Assembly (NCBI RefSeq): GCF_014697355.1
Contig: NZ_JACJRQ010000016.1
Coordinates: forward strand, 62,001-126,000
DNA length: 64,000 nt
Reading direction: 5' to 3'
Origin: Nostoc calcicola FACHB-3891
GTDB lineage: Bacteria; Cyanobacteriota; Cyanobacteriia; Cyanobacteriales; Nostocaceae
Below are positions 17,601 to 26,620 of the stretch, piece by piece (position 1 is the first letter of the stretch; the number at the start of each line of letters is the position of its first letter). Below the pieces are notes generated by a model, which was not told where the DNA came from, did no database searches, and saw only the letters and a list, made by a program, of their open reading frames with translations. Made by a program: the position numbers and the translations under genes.

Positions 17601-17961
17601 GGCTTTAATGTTTTGAAGGAGGGAGTTGGGAGTGGGGAGTTGGGAGTTGGGTATATTAATTTTTCATTCTTGCTTGTGAGATTTTGTCATGAATAGTTGG
17701 TTTTAAAATACCTGTGTTATCTACCTACACTGAAAAAGACAGCTATTCCCAAAAATTTGCTAATTTTTTTATTTGATTCTCCTCTCAATTCCAAAAGCCT
17801 CTCTGATAATAATTTATATGCAATCAATCTAAATTAAATTAATTTCATCTGAGAATTGCCTGAAAATTTTCAATACAAACTGAACTTCGTCAAAAACCAG
17901 ATACCTGACTTCTTTAAAAAATCGGGTATCTGAACCTTGTTATTTTCACAAATCCTTTACT
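17601..17961. other. Intergenic region between sensor kinase and PLD-like gene
   Basis: It holds a GGAGTTGGGAGTGGGG short array (about 17618-17650) and, near 17895-17935, a hairpin with arms CAGATACCTGA and TCGGGTATCTG followed by TTGTTATTTT-like sequence on the plus strand. No gene was seen. Confidence 0.55.
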
Positions 17962-19386
17962 TTACGAAGAAGTTTTTATCTGGGGACATTGTGTTTGTTG
18001 GACTTTAATTTTTTGTTGAATGCTTGGTGGTAAGCCAGGTTTGATTTTGGCATAAAGACGAGCAAATTCTCGCATATAATGAGCAGCGACTATGGGACTT
18101 TCAATCGCTATAAGTGTTTCGTCGTTACCATTATTGGCTGCATCAGACCAATTATGAGAACCTGTAATTACTGTTTGGTTATCAATAACAGCAAATTTAT
18201 GATGCAATAAATCACCTTTGGGTAATACAGGTACCCCTACAGTCGTAATTGGATTTTGCCAAGGATGATTATCAACTTCATATTTACATTTATTACCCAG
18301 AGCAACTCCCATCATATCTAATGCCTCACTATAAGGACGATAGGCAAATTGTGGTTCTATTAAAGCCCGAATTTGGACATTTTGTTGATGTTTATTTTCC
18401 AAAATATTAGCAAGACGCTGTTCGGAAAAGACAAATAAAGCCAAATCAATAGATCCCCTTGCTGAATCTAAAGTTTTGCCAATTAAACCATTACTACTGT
18501 TAGTCCAAGGTTCAGTAGGAGAAGTCGGCGAAAACTGCACAGTAATTTTGGTTTTATTTAATGTGATTTGTTTAGGTAAACGCAGCGGTTTTTGGAGACC
18601 AAATCGGCTATCTGGCTTACCTCCCGGGCCGTCGCCCCACATAATATTAAACTCTTCTGTAAATAAAGATGCCAACTCTGGACTGTCAATTTGCAATAAG
18701 TTATTGGCATTACCTAAAGTGCTGGGATTTGTATAATCACCAAAAGTGTCACTCAAAGTAAAATTCGCCGAAGTGATAATTACAATGCGATTATCTACAA
18801 TTACAAACTTATGATGCATCAAACTACTACCTGCGGAACCATCCTCTCGATCGTCTAGCGAGGGAATTTTCGCATTTTGCAAAATTATTAAAGCATCTCT
18901 TTGATTTATTTCTGTGGGAGTGAGTTGATTATCGTGATTAATATCGATAAATTGGCGAAATTCTTGATAGCGTTGTCGTTCTCTTTTGTCTAATTTATTT
19001 ACTTCTTCAGGTGTAAAATTACTCCAAGATCGACTATAAGTATTTTCTAAAATCAACCTAACTTTTACCCCAGATTTTTGTCTATCAACTAGTGCTTGGG
19101 CTACTTTAGGTAAACGCAATTCTTGCACCGCCACATCTACTGTAGATTTAGCTTGAGAAATCGTATCAACAATCTGTTTTTCTAAGTCATCCCCCAAGCG
19201 AGTTTGCTGACGGTATAGTTCTTTGTATTCCGAAGATTGAGAATGGTTAAAGTAAACTTGAACTAAAGGATCTTGTGGTAGAGGTGATAGAAGTTTATTG
19301 GATGATTGGACTCGTTGACAACCAGCGAGGGAAAAGATGAGTAAAAAGATATATGAAAAATACCTTTGTCTAGATAAAATTTGCAC
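17962..19386 (-). CDS. Phospholipase D-like lipoprotein with an EF-hand-like loop
   Basis: A 474-residue exported lipoprotein: hydrophobic segment then lipobox SLAGC (Cys23). It has two PLD catalytic HKD motifs, HHKFVIVD (His191, Lys193, Asp198) followed by SANFT, and HHKFAVID followed by SHNW, so both half-sites of the active centre are complete. PLD-family enzymes hydrolyse phosphodiester bonds in lipids or nucleic acids. Inserted before the first HKD is DINHDNQLTPTE (residues 148-159), which fits the calcium-binding EF-hand loop at positions 1, 3, 5, 7 and 12. The substrate is unknown; an anchored nuclease is as plausible as a lipase. Confidence 0.9.
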   Translation of the reverse strand: MQILSRQRYFSYIFLLIFSLAGCQRVQSSNKLLSPLPQDPLVQVYFNHSQSSEYKELYRQQTRLGDDLEKQIVDTISQAKSTVDVAVQELRLPKVAQALVDRQKSGVKVRLILENTYSRSWSNFTPEEVNKLDKRERQRYQEFRQFIDINHDNQLTPTEINQRDALIILQNAKIPSLDDREDGSAGSSLMHHKFVIVDNRIVIITSANFTLSDTFGDYTNPSTLGNANNLLQIDSPELASLFTEEFNIMWGDGPGGKPDSRFGLQKPLRLPKQITLNKTKITVQFSPTSPTEPWTNSSNGLIGKTLDSARGSIDLALFVFSEQRLANILENKHQQNVQIRALIEPQFAYRPYSEALDMMGVALGNKCKYEVDNHPWQNPITTVGVPVLPKGDLLHHKFAVIDNQTVITGSHNWSDAANNGNDETLIAIESPIVAAHYMREFARLYAKIKPGLPPSIQQKIKVQQTQCPQIKTSS

Positions 19387-19602
19387 TGTAATCTGTTAAA
19401 AGTGGATTGAGAGGGGACATATTTATCATTCCCAAAATTTTGGGTTCTGAGATGAAGTAGAAAAATAGCTTTCCCAGGCAAGAAAAAACCCACTCATACA
19501 TGCACAATTACAGAGATTTTGTGAGATTTTTCCAGCTAAAGTGTATGTGCTAAAAAAATCAACAGCCTATTAACAGCCTGTGTTCTCACCATTATCGGTT
19601 TT

Positions 19603-20772
19603 ATGCAAATTTACTTAGATTACAGCGCGACTACTCCCACTCGCAAAGAAGCGATCGCAGTTATGCAAACAGTCCTCACTCAACAGTGGGGCAATCCTTC
19701 CAGCTTACATGAATGGGGGCAAAGGGCTGCAACGGTTGTGGAACAAGCTAGAGTCCAAGTTGCTGGATTAATTAACGCCGCCACTCCGGAATCCATTGTT
19801 TTTACCTCTGGCGGTACTGAGGCAAATAATCTGGCGATTATGGGCGTGGCTCGGTTGTATACTGTTCCTGGTCACATAATTATCTCTAGCGTTGAGCATT
19901 CCGCAATTTCCGAGACAGTGCGGTTGTTAGAGATATGGGGTTGGGAAGTTACGCGCTTAGATGTAGATGTTAAAGGCAGAGTTAACCCGCTGGATTTAAA
20001 GGTGGCGTTGCGACATAATACAGTGTTGGTTTCCGTGATTTACGGACAAAGTGAAGTTGGGACTGTGCAACCAATTGCCGAATTGGGAAAAATTGCGCGA
20101 TCGCATGGTGCTTTGTTCCATACAGATGCGGTGCAAGCTGCGGGACGTTTACCGATTGATGTACAAAAGCTCTCCGTAGAATTACTTAGCCTTTCCAGCC
20201 ATAAAATATATGGTCCCCAAGGTGCAGGGGCGCTGTATGTGCGTCCTGGTGTGGAATTGATGCCTTTACTAGGTGGTGGTGGGCAAGAAATGGGATTGCG
20301 TTCTGGTACACAAGCAGTACCGATAATTGCCGGATTTGGTGTAGCCGCAGAGTTAGCAGCAGAGGAATTGGCGGTAGAAACACCACGGTTGATTCAGTTA
20401 CGCGATCGCGCCTTTGCCCAATTAGCTGAAATTCCTGGTTTAATTCCTACAGGACATCCGTATTATCGCTTACCTCACCATGTGAGTATGTGCTTAGAAA
20501 ACGCTGATGGCGAAAAACTTAGCGGTAAAGCCTTGGTACGACAGCTAAATCTTGCAGGTATCGGTATTAGTGCTGGTGCTGCTTGCCATAGTGGGAAACT
20601 TAGCCCAAGTCCGATACTTTTAGCAATGGGCTATTCTGAAAAAGCTGCTTTGGGTGGAATTCGCATCACATTGGGGCGTGATACCACTGAAGCCGATATA
20701 GATTGGACAGTGATGGTATTGAAGCAAGTTTTGGAGAGGGTGACACCGGATTTATCTTTAGTTAAGCGTTAA
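19603..20772 (+). CDS. Cysteine desulfurase (NifS/IscS family)
   Basis: A 389-residue PLP enzyme that removes sulfur from cysteine to supply iron-sulfur cluster assembly and other thio-cofactors. Visible landmarks are TSGGTEANNLAI, HSAISETV, the PLP-binding Lys201 in SLSSHKIYGPQG, and the catalytic Cys328 in SAGAACHSG. It has no adjacent iscU, nif or suf gene, so it is a stand-alone paralogue. Length is typical of class V aminotransferase-fold desulfurases. I leave the symbol open because cyanobacteria carry several paralogues. Confidence 0.95.
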   Translation: MQIYLDYSATTPTRKEAIAVMQTVLTQQWGNPSSLHEWGQRAATVVEQARVQVAGLINAATPESIVFTSGGTEANNLAIMGVARLYTVPGHIIISSVEHSAISETVRLLEIWGWEVTRLDVDVKGRVNPLDLKVALRHNTVLVSVIYGQSEVGTVQPIAELGKIARSHGALFHTDAVQAAGRLPIDVQKLSVELLSLSSHKIYGPQGAGALYVRPGVELMPLLGGGGQEMGLRSGTQAVPIIAGFGVAAELAAEELAVETPRLIQLRDRAFAQLAEIPGLIPTGHPYYRLPHHVSMCLENADGEKLSGKALVRQLNLAGIGISAGAACHSGKLSPSPILLAMGYSEKAALGGIRITLGRDTTEADIDWTVMVLKQVLERVTPDLSLVKR

Positions 20773-20814
20773 ATTATTGGCAACGCTACTAGAATTTCAA
20801 ACGTGTAAAGTTTT

Positions 20815-23800
20815 ATGTCAAAAATTAATCAGATCCAAAATGAACTACGACAACAAAGCGGTGAAAAGTTCCAAAAGCTTGCTGATGCTTATCTTCACAA
20901 AAAAGGATATGAGCAAATCAACCCTATTGGATCTGTAATTGCGGCTGACAAAGTGAGAAAGGGAACTCCTGATACATTAGTTCCACTACCAAATGGGAAG
21001 TATGTTTTTGCAGAATATGCGGCAGTAAATGACACGAAGAAAGGTGCAGTTTATGAAAAGCTTAAAGGAGACCTCGATAAGTGCTTTGATGAGGTAAAAA
21101 CTAAAATATCCGTTAAGAAAATCCAGGAGATAGTTTTTTGTCACACTTCTATGCTTTCTCCAGATGAAGAAGATTTACTGAGGGAGGAATGCCAAAAGCG
21201 AGGAGTCAACCTTAATATCTTTGGTCTTGGGCCTATCTCTTATGATCTCTACCAAAAGTATCCAGGTATTGCAAGAGATTTCCTTGGAGTTGAGGTAGAT
21301 ACAGGACAAATTGTTGATATTGGCGAATTTGTTAATGCTTACGATAAAAAAGCAGGTGCTACTCCTCTTAATATAGCTTTTCACTTTAGAGAGCAAGAGT
21401 TAGAACAAGTATTGCAAGGATTGAATAACAATAATCTTGTTATTGTGTTTGGCAAACCAGGCATTGGTAAATCTCGATTCGCGCTCGAATGTTGCAATCA
21501 ATTTTTAGCAAGTCACCCTGAATATCAGGTTAGATGTATTTTGCTTCGAGGAGCAGATATTTTTGAGGATCTCCGTGTCTATTTTTCAGAACCGGGCTAT
21601 CACCTAATTTTTGTTGATGATGCGAATCGAGTCAACTCATTTGAATACTTCATTCAAATCCTTCATGACCAACGCCAGGATCAACAAATCAAGATTATTG
21701 CTACCGTTCGAGATTATGCATTTGAAAAAGTTAAGGAATTAGCACATTCATATAAAAATTGGACTGAGATAGAGCTAAACTCTTTCGACGAGAATCAGAT
21801 CAAGCAAATACTTAAAGATGAGTACGAAATTATTAATCCTCTCTATCTCAACAGAATTGCCGATATTGCTCAAGGAAATCCTCGTCTTGCAATCATGGCT
21901 GCACTGTTAGCAAAACGAGAAAATAAACTTGACAGTATTAATAACGTATCTAATCTTTACGACCAGTATTATTCTTCAATCCTAAAAGATTTACAAGAAC
22001 TTGGTCATGAAAATATCTTGAAAGCTGCTGGTATTGTTGCATTTTTTAGGAGGGTAGATAGTTCAAATAAAAACATGATGGAGGAAATCGAAATTGCATT
22101 TGATATTAGCCAAGAAGTTTTCTGGAAAGCTGTTCGCCAGCTACATGATTATGAAATACTCGATATGTACGATAATGAAATTGTACGAGTTTCCGATCAA
22201 GTTCTAGCTACCTACCTTTTTTACCTTGCCTTCTTTAAAGAAAAACTAATCAATTTTTCTACTCTCTTAAATCGTTTTTTTCCTCAGCTTAAGTTTCGAC
22301 TTGTTGACGCTCTAATTCCTGTTATGAATACTTTTGATCGTAAAAGAATCATAGAGGTAATGCGTCCCCACGTTAATAAAGCATGGCAAATATATAAAAA
22401 TGCAGGAGATGAAAAAAATCTTATGCACTTTATAGAGGTGTTCTGGTTTCTCAAGGAAACAGACATCCTAGTGTATATTCATAAGTGCATTTCCGCAATG
22501 GAACCGGAATTAGCAGACCTCTCTAAATTGGAAATTAAGGCTAACTCCACCGTTCCATCACTTTCTATTCTCAGCACACTAGGGTTATTCAGATATTCAG
22601 ATGAGAGTAATCTCAAAATAGCATTAAACCTTATTTTGGAGTATGTGACCAAGCGACCAAGCGAAATATCGCAAGTGCTTTACCTTCTTACCGAACGATT
22701 TGGATTTGATCACGAATCCTATTGTTATGGATTTGCTATTCAGAAGATAGTAAGTGATGTACTGTGGGAACGGGTTAAAAATGGTGAAAATATAACATTT
22801 TCAAAGCTCTTTGTCGCGGTGGCTGAACATTCTCTTTACACAGACTTCAATACTAGTAGGATGAAAGGGAAAGGGATCAACATCTTTAATTTCACCTTAC
22901 CACCAACGCCAGAACTGGCTGAACTTAGACAACAAATTTGGCAGAGGGTATTCCAACTGTATCAAGTACCTGTTTTCAAGGAAGATGTGCTTAATCTTCT
23001 TTATAAGTACAGTACATCAGGCTACAAGGTCTCAGTAAATGAAATAATTATCCAAGATTCATCTGAAGTGCTTCCTTTTATTGAGTTATATCTGGATAGC
23101 AGTAGCTATTCTCATTGCCTGATCGTTCAAAGCTACTTAGATAAATTAGAGTATCAAAAATTAGAAATCTCTAAAATTGACCATAAACTTATATTGTGTG
23201 AAACTTTGCGCGGTTTATTTACAAATCCAACCTATGCAATGTCTGAAATTCTTATTTCTGATCGACTAGAGAGACGATATCTAAATCTAGAATATGAGGA
23301 ATACGAGCAATTTAGACAACAACGAATTCAAGAATTCTTTGTAAACTACAACTTGGAAGATTACAAGCAATTCTTTGAGCAATGCGTTGAGATTCAGCAA
23401 GAAACAGACCACCGAAATCATAATATATACCATCTTCCAAGCCAAGTGGCCAGAGTGCTTATTGACTTAGCAAATCGAGATACCCAGCTATATACTGAAG
23501 TAGTCAAGCATTACTTTAGTTATGGAGATCCGCTTAAAATTGATGAGGCTCAACTTATTAATTACCTAATTCAAATTTTAGGTATTGATAAGACTTATAC
23601 AATTCTGAACGAAGCTGATTATGTTTCAAAGCGAAAGTGGTTGTTTTATTTTTATTGTTTATTACCTCAAGAACTAATTAGGGAACACCATATAGAGGAA
23701 CTTTATAGCCTCTATAGGGAAAGTGAGCCAAGTGAAATACCACATGATTTAAATTTTGTTTTAAAATATCATACGATAGATGAGAATGTCTTGATTAAGA

Positions 23801-24615
23801 TAGTTGAAATTATCTTGGATAGTAGTTTTGAAAACTCAAAAAAATATTATCCTCTATCATCGTTGTTTAATAAATACAAAGTCAATACAGCTTTACTTAA
23901 AATTTTCGACAACCAATTTAATTTACTGAAACAAGCTTATCTTCAATCACTGAAAAATGACTGGGATATAGATGATAATGGACAATACTTTGCTTATATC
24001 CTAAAAAGCGATCCAGAATTCGTGATTGAATACATGGATTGGATTTACCAGCAAGAATATCAATCATATCATTTTGATAATGAAAGAAACTATTCGTTCT
24101 TATGGCTAGGTGACAACTATGAGAGCCTGATGACTCAGATAATTAAATATATTTATCAACGAGATGAAGAGTATCTTAGCTTAGGTTCTATTAGACTTAG
24201 CAAATTCTTCATTCTTAATGGAGATGGAAAAGATAATGAAACTTTGTGGAAGCGGCAAGATCATATACTAATGAAATTACTAGAATCTCGATGTAATGAG
24301 ATTCAGTTTATCCAGTTTATTTTTGATATAGTTACAAACTTCTCGTATGATAGAAGACGTTCATTTGTTGAGTTTTTTATAAGGCATAAAAAAAAGCCAG
24401 AGGACTTTAAAAAACTTCGCTTAGAACCTACCTCTTGGAGTTGTGTAGGAAGTTGGGTTCCCGTACATCAGAAACGTATGGAGTATTTAGAGTCACTGCT
24501 TCCACTTTTCAATAATGTAGCTTTTCTCGAACATAAGCAATACGTAGAGGAGCATATTCAGCGGTTACGAGAAGAAATTGAAAGAGAAAAGAAAAAGGAC
24601 TTCATGCACGATTAG
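20815..24615 (+). CDS. Large STAND-type NTPase with nuclease-like N-terminus; candidate anti-phage protein
   Basis: A 1266-residue protein in three parts. Residues 1-160 look like a PD-(D/E)XK nuclease fold (GTPDTLVPLPNG, then VFAEYAA); Asp53 and Glu67 are present but the usual Lys after Glu is Ala. Residues 190-450 are a P-loop NTPase: Walker A GKPGIGKS (213-220), Walker B LIFVDD (264-269) and KIIATVRD (293-300), as in STAND ATPases. The rest, about 800 residues, is helical with no recognised motif and would be the sensor. This effector-STAND-sensor plan is that of Avs-like defence proteins; an assignment to a specific system is not possible here. The gene is AT-rich, has no GCGATCGC that I could find, and lacks a clear ribosome site. 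Confidence 0.8.
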   Translation: MSKINQIQNELRQQSGEKFQKLADAYLHKKGYEQINPIGSVIAADKVRKGTPDTLVPLPNGKYVFAEYAAVNDTKKGAVYEKLKGDLDKCFDEVKTKISVKKIQEIVFCHTSMLSPDEEDLLREECQKRGVNLNIFGLGPISYDLYQKYPGIARDFLGVEVDTGQIVDIGEFVNAYDKKAGATPLNIAFHFREQELEQVLQGLNNNNLVIVFGKPGIGKSRFALECCNQFLASHPEYQVRCILLRGADIFEDLRVYFSEPGYHLIFVDDANRVNSFEYFIQILHDQRQDQQIKIIATVRDYAFEKVKELAHSYKNWTEIELNSFDENQIKQILKDEYEIINPLYLNRIADIAQGNPRLAIMAALLAKRENKLDSINNVSNLYDQYYSSILKDLQELGHENILKAAGIVAFFRRVDSSNKNMMEEIEIAFDISQEVFWKAVRQLHDYEILDMYDNEIVRVSDQVLATYLFYLAFFKEKLINFSTLLNRFFPQLKFRLVDALIPVMNTFDRKRIIEVMRPHVNKAWQIYKNAGDEKNLMHFIEVFWFLKETDILVYIHKCISAMEPELADLSKLEIKANSTVPSLSILSTLGLFRYSDESNLKIALNLILEYVTKRPSEISQVLYLLTERFGFDHESYCYGFAIQKIVSDVLWERVKNGENITFSKLFVAVAEHSLYTDFNTSRMKGKGINIFNFTLPPTPELAELRQQIWQRVFQLYQVPVFKEDVLNLLYKYSTSGYKVSVNEIIIQDSSEVLPFIELYLDSSSYSHCLIVQSYLDKLEYQKLEISKIDHKLILCETLRGLFTNPTYAMSEILISDRLERRYLNLEYEEYEQFRQQRIQEFFVNYNLEDYKQFFEQCVEIQQETDHRNHNIYHLPSQVARVLIDLANRDTQLYTEVVKHYFSYGDPLKIDEAQLINYLIQILGIDKTYTILNEADYVSKRKWLFYFYCLLPQELIREHHIEELYSLYRESEPSEIPHDLNFVLKYHTIDENVLIKIVEIILDSSFENSKKYYPLSSLFNKYKVNTALLKIFDNQFNLLKQAYLQSLKNDWDIDDNGQYFAYILKSDPEFVIEYMDWIYQQEYQSYHFDNERNYSFLWLGDNYESLMTQIIKYIYQRDEEYLSLGSIRLSKFFILNGDGKDNETLWKRQDHILMKLLESRCNEIQFIQFIFDIVTNFSYDRRRSFVEFFIRHKKKPEDFKKLRLEPTSWSCVGSWVPVHQKRMEYLESLLPLFNNVAFLEHKQYVEEHIQRLREEIEREKKKDFMHD

Positions 24616-24649
24616 GTTACGAAATAATAGCTAATTCAAGAACAACACC

Positions 24650-24877
24650 ATGAACACTGCTAAACTCACCACTGATGGCACTCACCAAATCGTTATTTTG
24701 CCCGAAGACTTTCAACTCACTGGCATTGAAGTTTATATTAAAAAAATTGGTAATGCCATTGTCCTCATTGCCAAAGATAACCGCTGGCAATCCCTCATCG
24801 ATAGTCTAGACAATTTCTCTGATGATTTCATGACTAGTAGAGATCAGCCACTCCTCAACACCAGAGAGAACTTCTAA
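24650..24877 (+). CDS. VapB-type antitoxin, orphan
   Basis: A 75-residue protein with an N-terminal SpoVT/AbrB swapped-hairpin DNA-binding domain (KLTTDGTHQIVILPEDFQL, IEVYIKKIGNAIVLIAK) and a polar tail (WQSLIDSLDNFSDDFM) that in relatives wraps the VapC toxin. A VapC gene should follow directly. Only ATGCGGTACCTGTTG (MRYLL, a normal VapC beginning) is found, two bases after the stop; the frame then departs from any PIN domain. The toxin therefore appears to have been deleted. It lies 34 bases after the STAND gene. Confidence 0.8.
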   Translation: MNTAKLTTDGTHQIVILPEDFQLTGIEVYIKKIGNAIVLIAKDNRWQSLIDSLDNFSDDFMTSRDQPLLNTRENF

Positions 24878-24878
24878 A

Positions 24879-24980
24879 ATGCGGTACCTGTTGCCCATTG
24901 GCTTTGTGTCGTTGCTGCCAAAAATCACAGCCAATACTGGAACAATAGGAGTAATGCTAAACCAACATAATAAACCATGA
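24879..24980 (+). pseudogene. Possible vapC remnant
   Basis: The reading MRYLLPIGFVSLL... starts in the position expected for VapC. Only the first five residues resemble the family (usual start MRYLLDTN). There is no Asp/Glu catalytic set and the frame ends just inside the next gene. This may be a deletion scar, or chance. Confidence 0.3.
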
Positions 24981-25708
24981 GTGAACTTCCCAATAGTCTT
25001 GAAGATGCGATCGCTCAATCTCAAACCGCCGTCCAAGCCGCCCTTGCAGATGGCTGTAATCGCCTCCAAGTCGAGTTCCTATTCCCAGAACTGAAACTGA
25101 TGCCCGTGGCGGAACAATTTGTGCCCCTGTTTATTGAATATGATTCCCGCCTGAAGATTTTCTTTGCAGATGCTGGGGCTGCGGCCTTAGCCCGCCGTGA
25201 TTGGGCTGATGCACCATTTCAAATTTTGGATATCGGCACGGGGAGGGCTGCTTCCTTACAGACAAAAATTCAGCCAGAGGATGAAATTTTCTTGTTCATC
25301 TCCCCGACTTCCGTAGAAGTACCGCAGTTAGAAAAGTTATGTGATGTCATCGGCGATCGCCCTTTAGTATTTTTAAATCCCCGTCTTGAAGATTCGGGAA
25401 CTGTAGGTATTGGTTATGCAGCCAGAAAAATCCGCGATCGCTTCATCAATACCATTGAATCCGCCTATTACCTCCGCCCCATAGACGATCGAAGTGCCCT
25501 GTATCGCTGCTACCCAGGACAGTGGGAAGTTTGGGTAGAAAACGGCAGCGAATATCAAAGAATTGCCGAATTACCAACAAAACCATCGGGCGATGAGTTG
25601 GATCTCATTTTGATGAAGGGACAACCGCAAACAACAGATGCGGCACCTGCGAGAAAGCCCAATGTTTTTAAGAGTTTGCAACGGTTCTTAAAGGCGTTGA
25701 GTAGTTAA
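24977..25708 (+). CDS. DUF1995 family protein (LPA3-like)
   Basis: A 243-residue soluble protein of the DUF1995 family, shared by cyanobacteria and chloroplasts. The Arabidopsis member LPA3 helps photosystem II assembly. Family traits seen are SLEDAIAQSQTAVQAALADG, RLQVEFLFPELK, DEIFLFISPTSVEV, PLVFLNPRLEDSGTVGIGYAARKIRDRF and YYLRPIDDRSALYRCYPGQWEVW. The C-terminal 40 residues are polar and variable. It starts right after the presumed toxin remnant, and its own upstream region may have been shortened. A role in PSII assembly is inferred by homology only. Confidence 0.85.
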   Translation: MSELPNSLEDAIAQSQTAVQAALADGCNRLQVEFLFPELKLMPVAEQFVPLFIEYDSRLKIFFADAGAAALARRDWADAPFQILDIGTGRAASLQTKIQPEDEIFLFISPTSVEVPQLEKLCDVIGDRPLVFLNPRLEDSGTVGIGYAARKIRDRFINTIESAYYLRPIDDRSALYRCYPGQWEVWVENGSEYQRIAELPTKPSGDELDLILMKGQPQTTDAAPARKPNVFKSLQRFLKALSS

Positions 25709-25940
25709 CAGAAAGCACAGGTAGCAGGAGGAAAGTTAATCTCTTGCTGCCTCCTTGCTGAGTTTTCTATTTACAGTAGATTGCAAGTTGGTGAGGTGCA
25801 GATAATCGTAGGTTAGCACAGCTGTGCTAACCTACCGGTGTACCTCATTTACCTGAAATACGCTGTATTACCTTATTTAAAGTAAAATACACGAGATTTC
25901 TATATAGTCACCTCGTGTTTATTTATAAAACAGAAACTTG
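25709..25940. other. Intergenic region with hairpin element copy 2
   Basis: It is mostly taken up by the covarying hairpin element (25781-25869). A perfect inverted repeat, TACACGAG with CTCGTGTT-like sequence at about 25889-25920, lies ahead of the phosphatase gene and could be a terminator or regulatory hairpin. Confidence 0.55.
25781..25869. repeat. Covarying hairpin element, copy 2
   Basis: The flanks GGTGAGGTGCAGATAAT and ACCTGAAATACGCTGTA match copy 1 almost base for base. The central palindrome GGTTAGCACAGCTGTGCTAACC (25811-25832) is perfect but differs in sequence from that of copy 1 (GGGCACAACATGTTGTGCCC). Confidence 0.85.
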
Positions 25941-26486
25941 ATGTTGAAAACCCTGTACATTGTGCGACATTGCCAAGCAGTTGGACAGGAACCTAACGCG
26001 CCTCTGACATCAGAAGGTTATGTGCAAGCGATCGCTCTTACTGATTTTTTATTCGATTTTGGCATCGAGCGAGTTATCTCCAGTCCATTTACTAGAGCAT
26101 ATCAGTCAATTGCTCCTCTGACTGAACGTCTGAGTTTATCAATCGAGATCGACAAGAGACTTGCTGAACGTGTCTTGTGTGCAACACCTCTTGCTGATTG
26201 GCGCGAACGATTGGCCCAGTCATTTACCAATCTTGATTTATGTCTCGATGGTGGTGAGTCAAGTCGTGATGCTATGGCGCGGGGAATAGCTGTTGTAGAT
26301 GAAGCATTGCAGCAAAAAGCAAACACAATTGCGATCGTGACGCATGGTAATTTAATGGCGTTGATCCTAAAACATTTTGACGATCGCATTGGTTATCCTG
26401 AATGGCAAAAATTGAGCAATCCAGATGTGTATCGCGTACAGTTTCTCAACGGTGCAACAGATGTAGAGCGAATGATATTTTTGTAA
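25941..26486 (+). CDS. Histidine phosphatase family protein (phosphoglycerate mutase-like)
   Basis: A 181-residue member of the branch-2-free, short histidine phosphatases. The phospho-accepting His is in LYIVRHCQA (usual RHG, here RHC), with PLTSEGYVQA, ISSPFTRAYQS (Arg pocket), and the second catalytic His in IVTHGNLMALIL. Substrates in this family range from phosphosugars to phosphoproteins, so the reaction cannot be named. I prefer the ATG at 25941 over a TTG one codon earlier. The stop codon abuts a MITE-like element. Confidence 0.9.
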   Translation: MLKTLYIVRHCQAVGQEPNAPLTSEGYVQAIALTDFLFDFGIERVISSPFTRAYQSIAPLTERLSLSIEIDKRLAERVLCATPLADWRERLAQSFTNLDLCLDGGESSRDAMARGIAVVDEALQQKANTIAIVTHGNLMALILKHFDDRIGYPEWQKLSNPDVYRVQFLNGATDVERMIFL

Positions 26487-26599
26487 GGGATTTCCAAGAA
26501 ATAAATTATCGAACCACAGAGGCGCAGAGAACACAGAGAGAGGAGAAACACAGAGGGTTTTTGCTTCAGTTTTGAGATATTTTTTATTTGGAAGTCCCT
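26486..26599. repeat. MITE-like repeat with inverted ends
   Basis: The ends AGGGATTTCCAAGAAATAAA (26486-26505) and TTTTATTTGGAAGTCCCT (26582-26599) are inverted repeats. The middle contains the common cyanobacterial motif CCACAGAGGCGCAGAG. A relative of the end (AGGGACTTCCAAAAATTG) is near 15943. It begins exactly at the last base of the phosphatase stop codon. Confidence 0.65.
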
Positions 26600-26620
26600 A
26601 AATAGTTTAGCAACAAGCGT

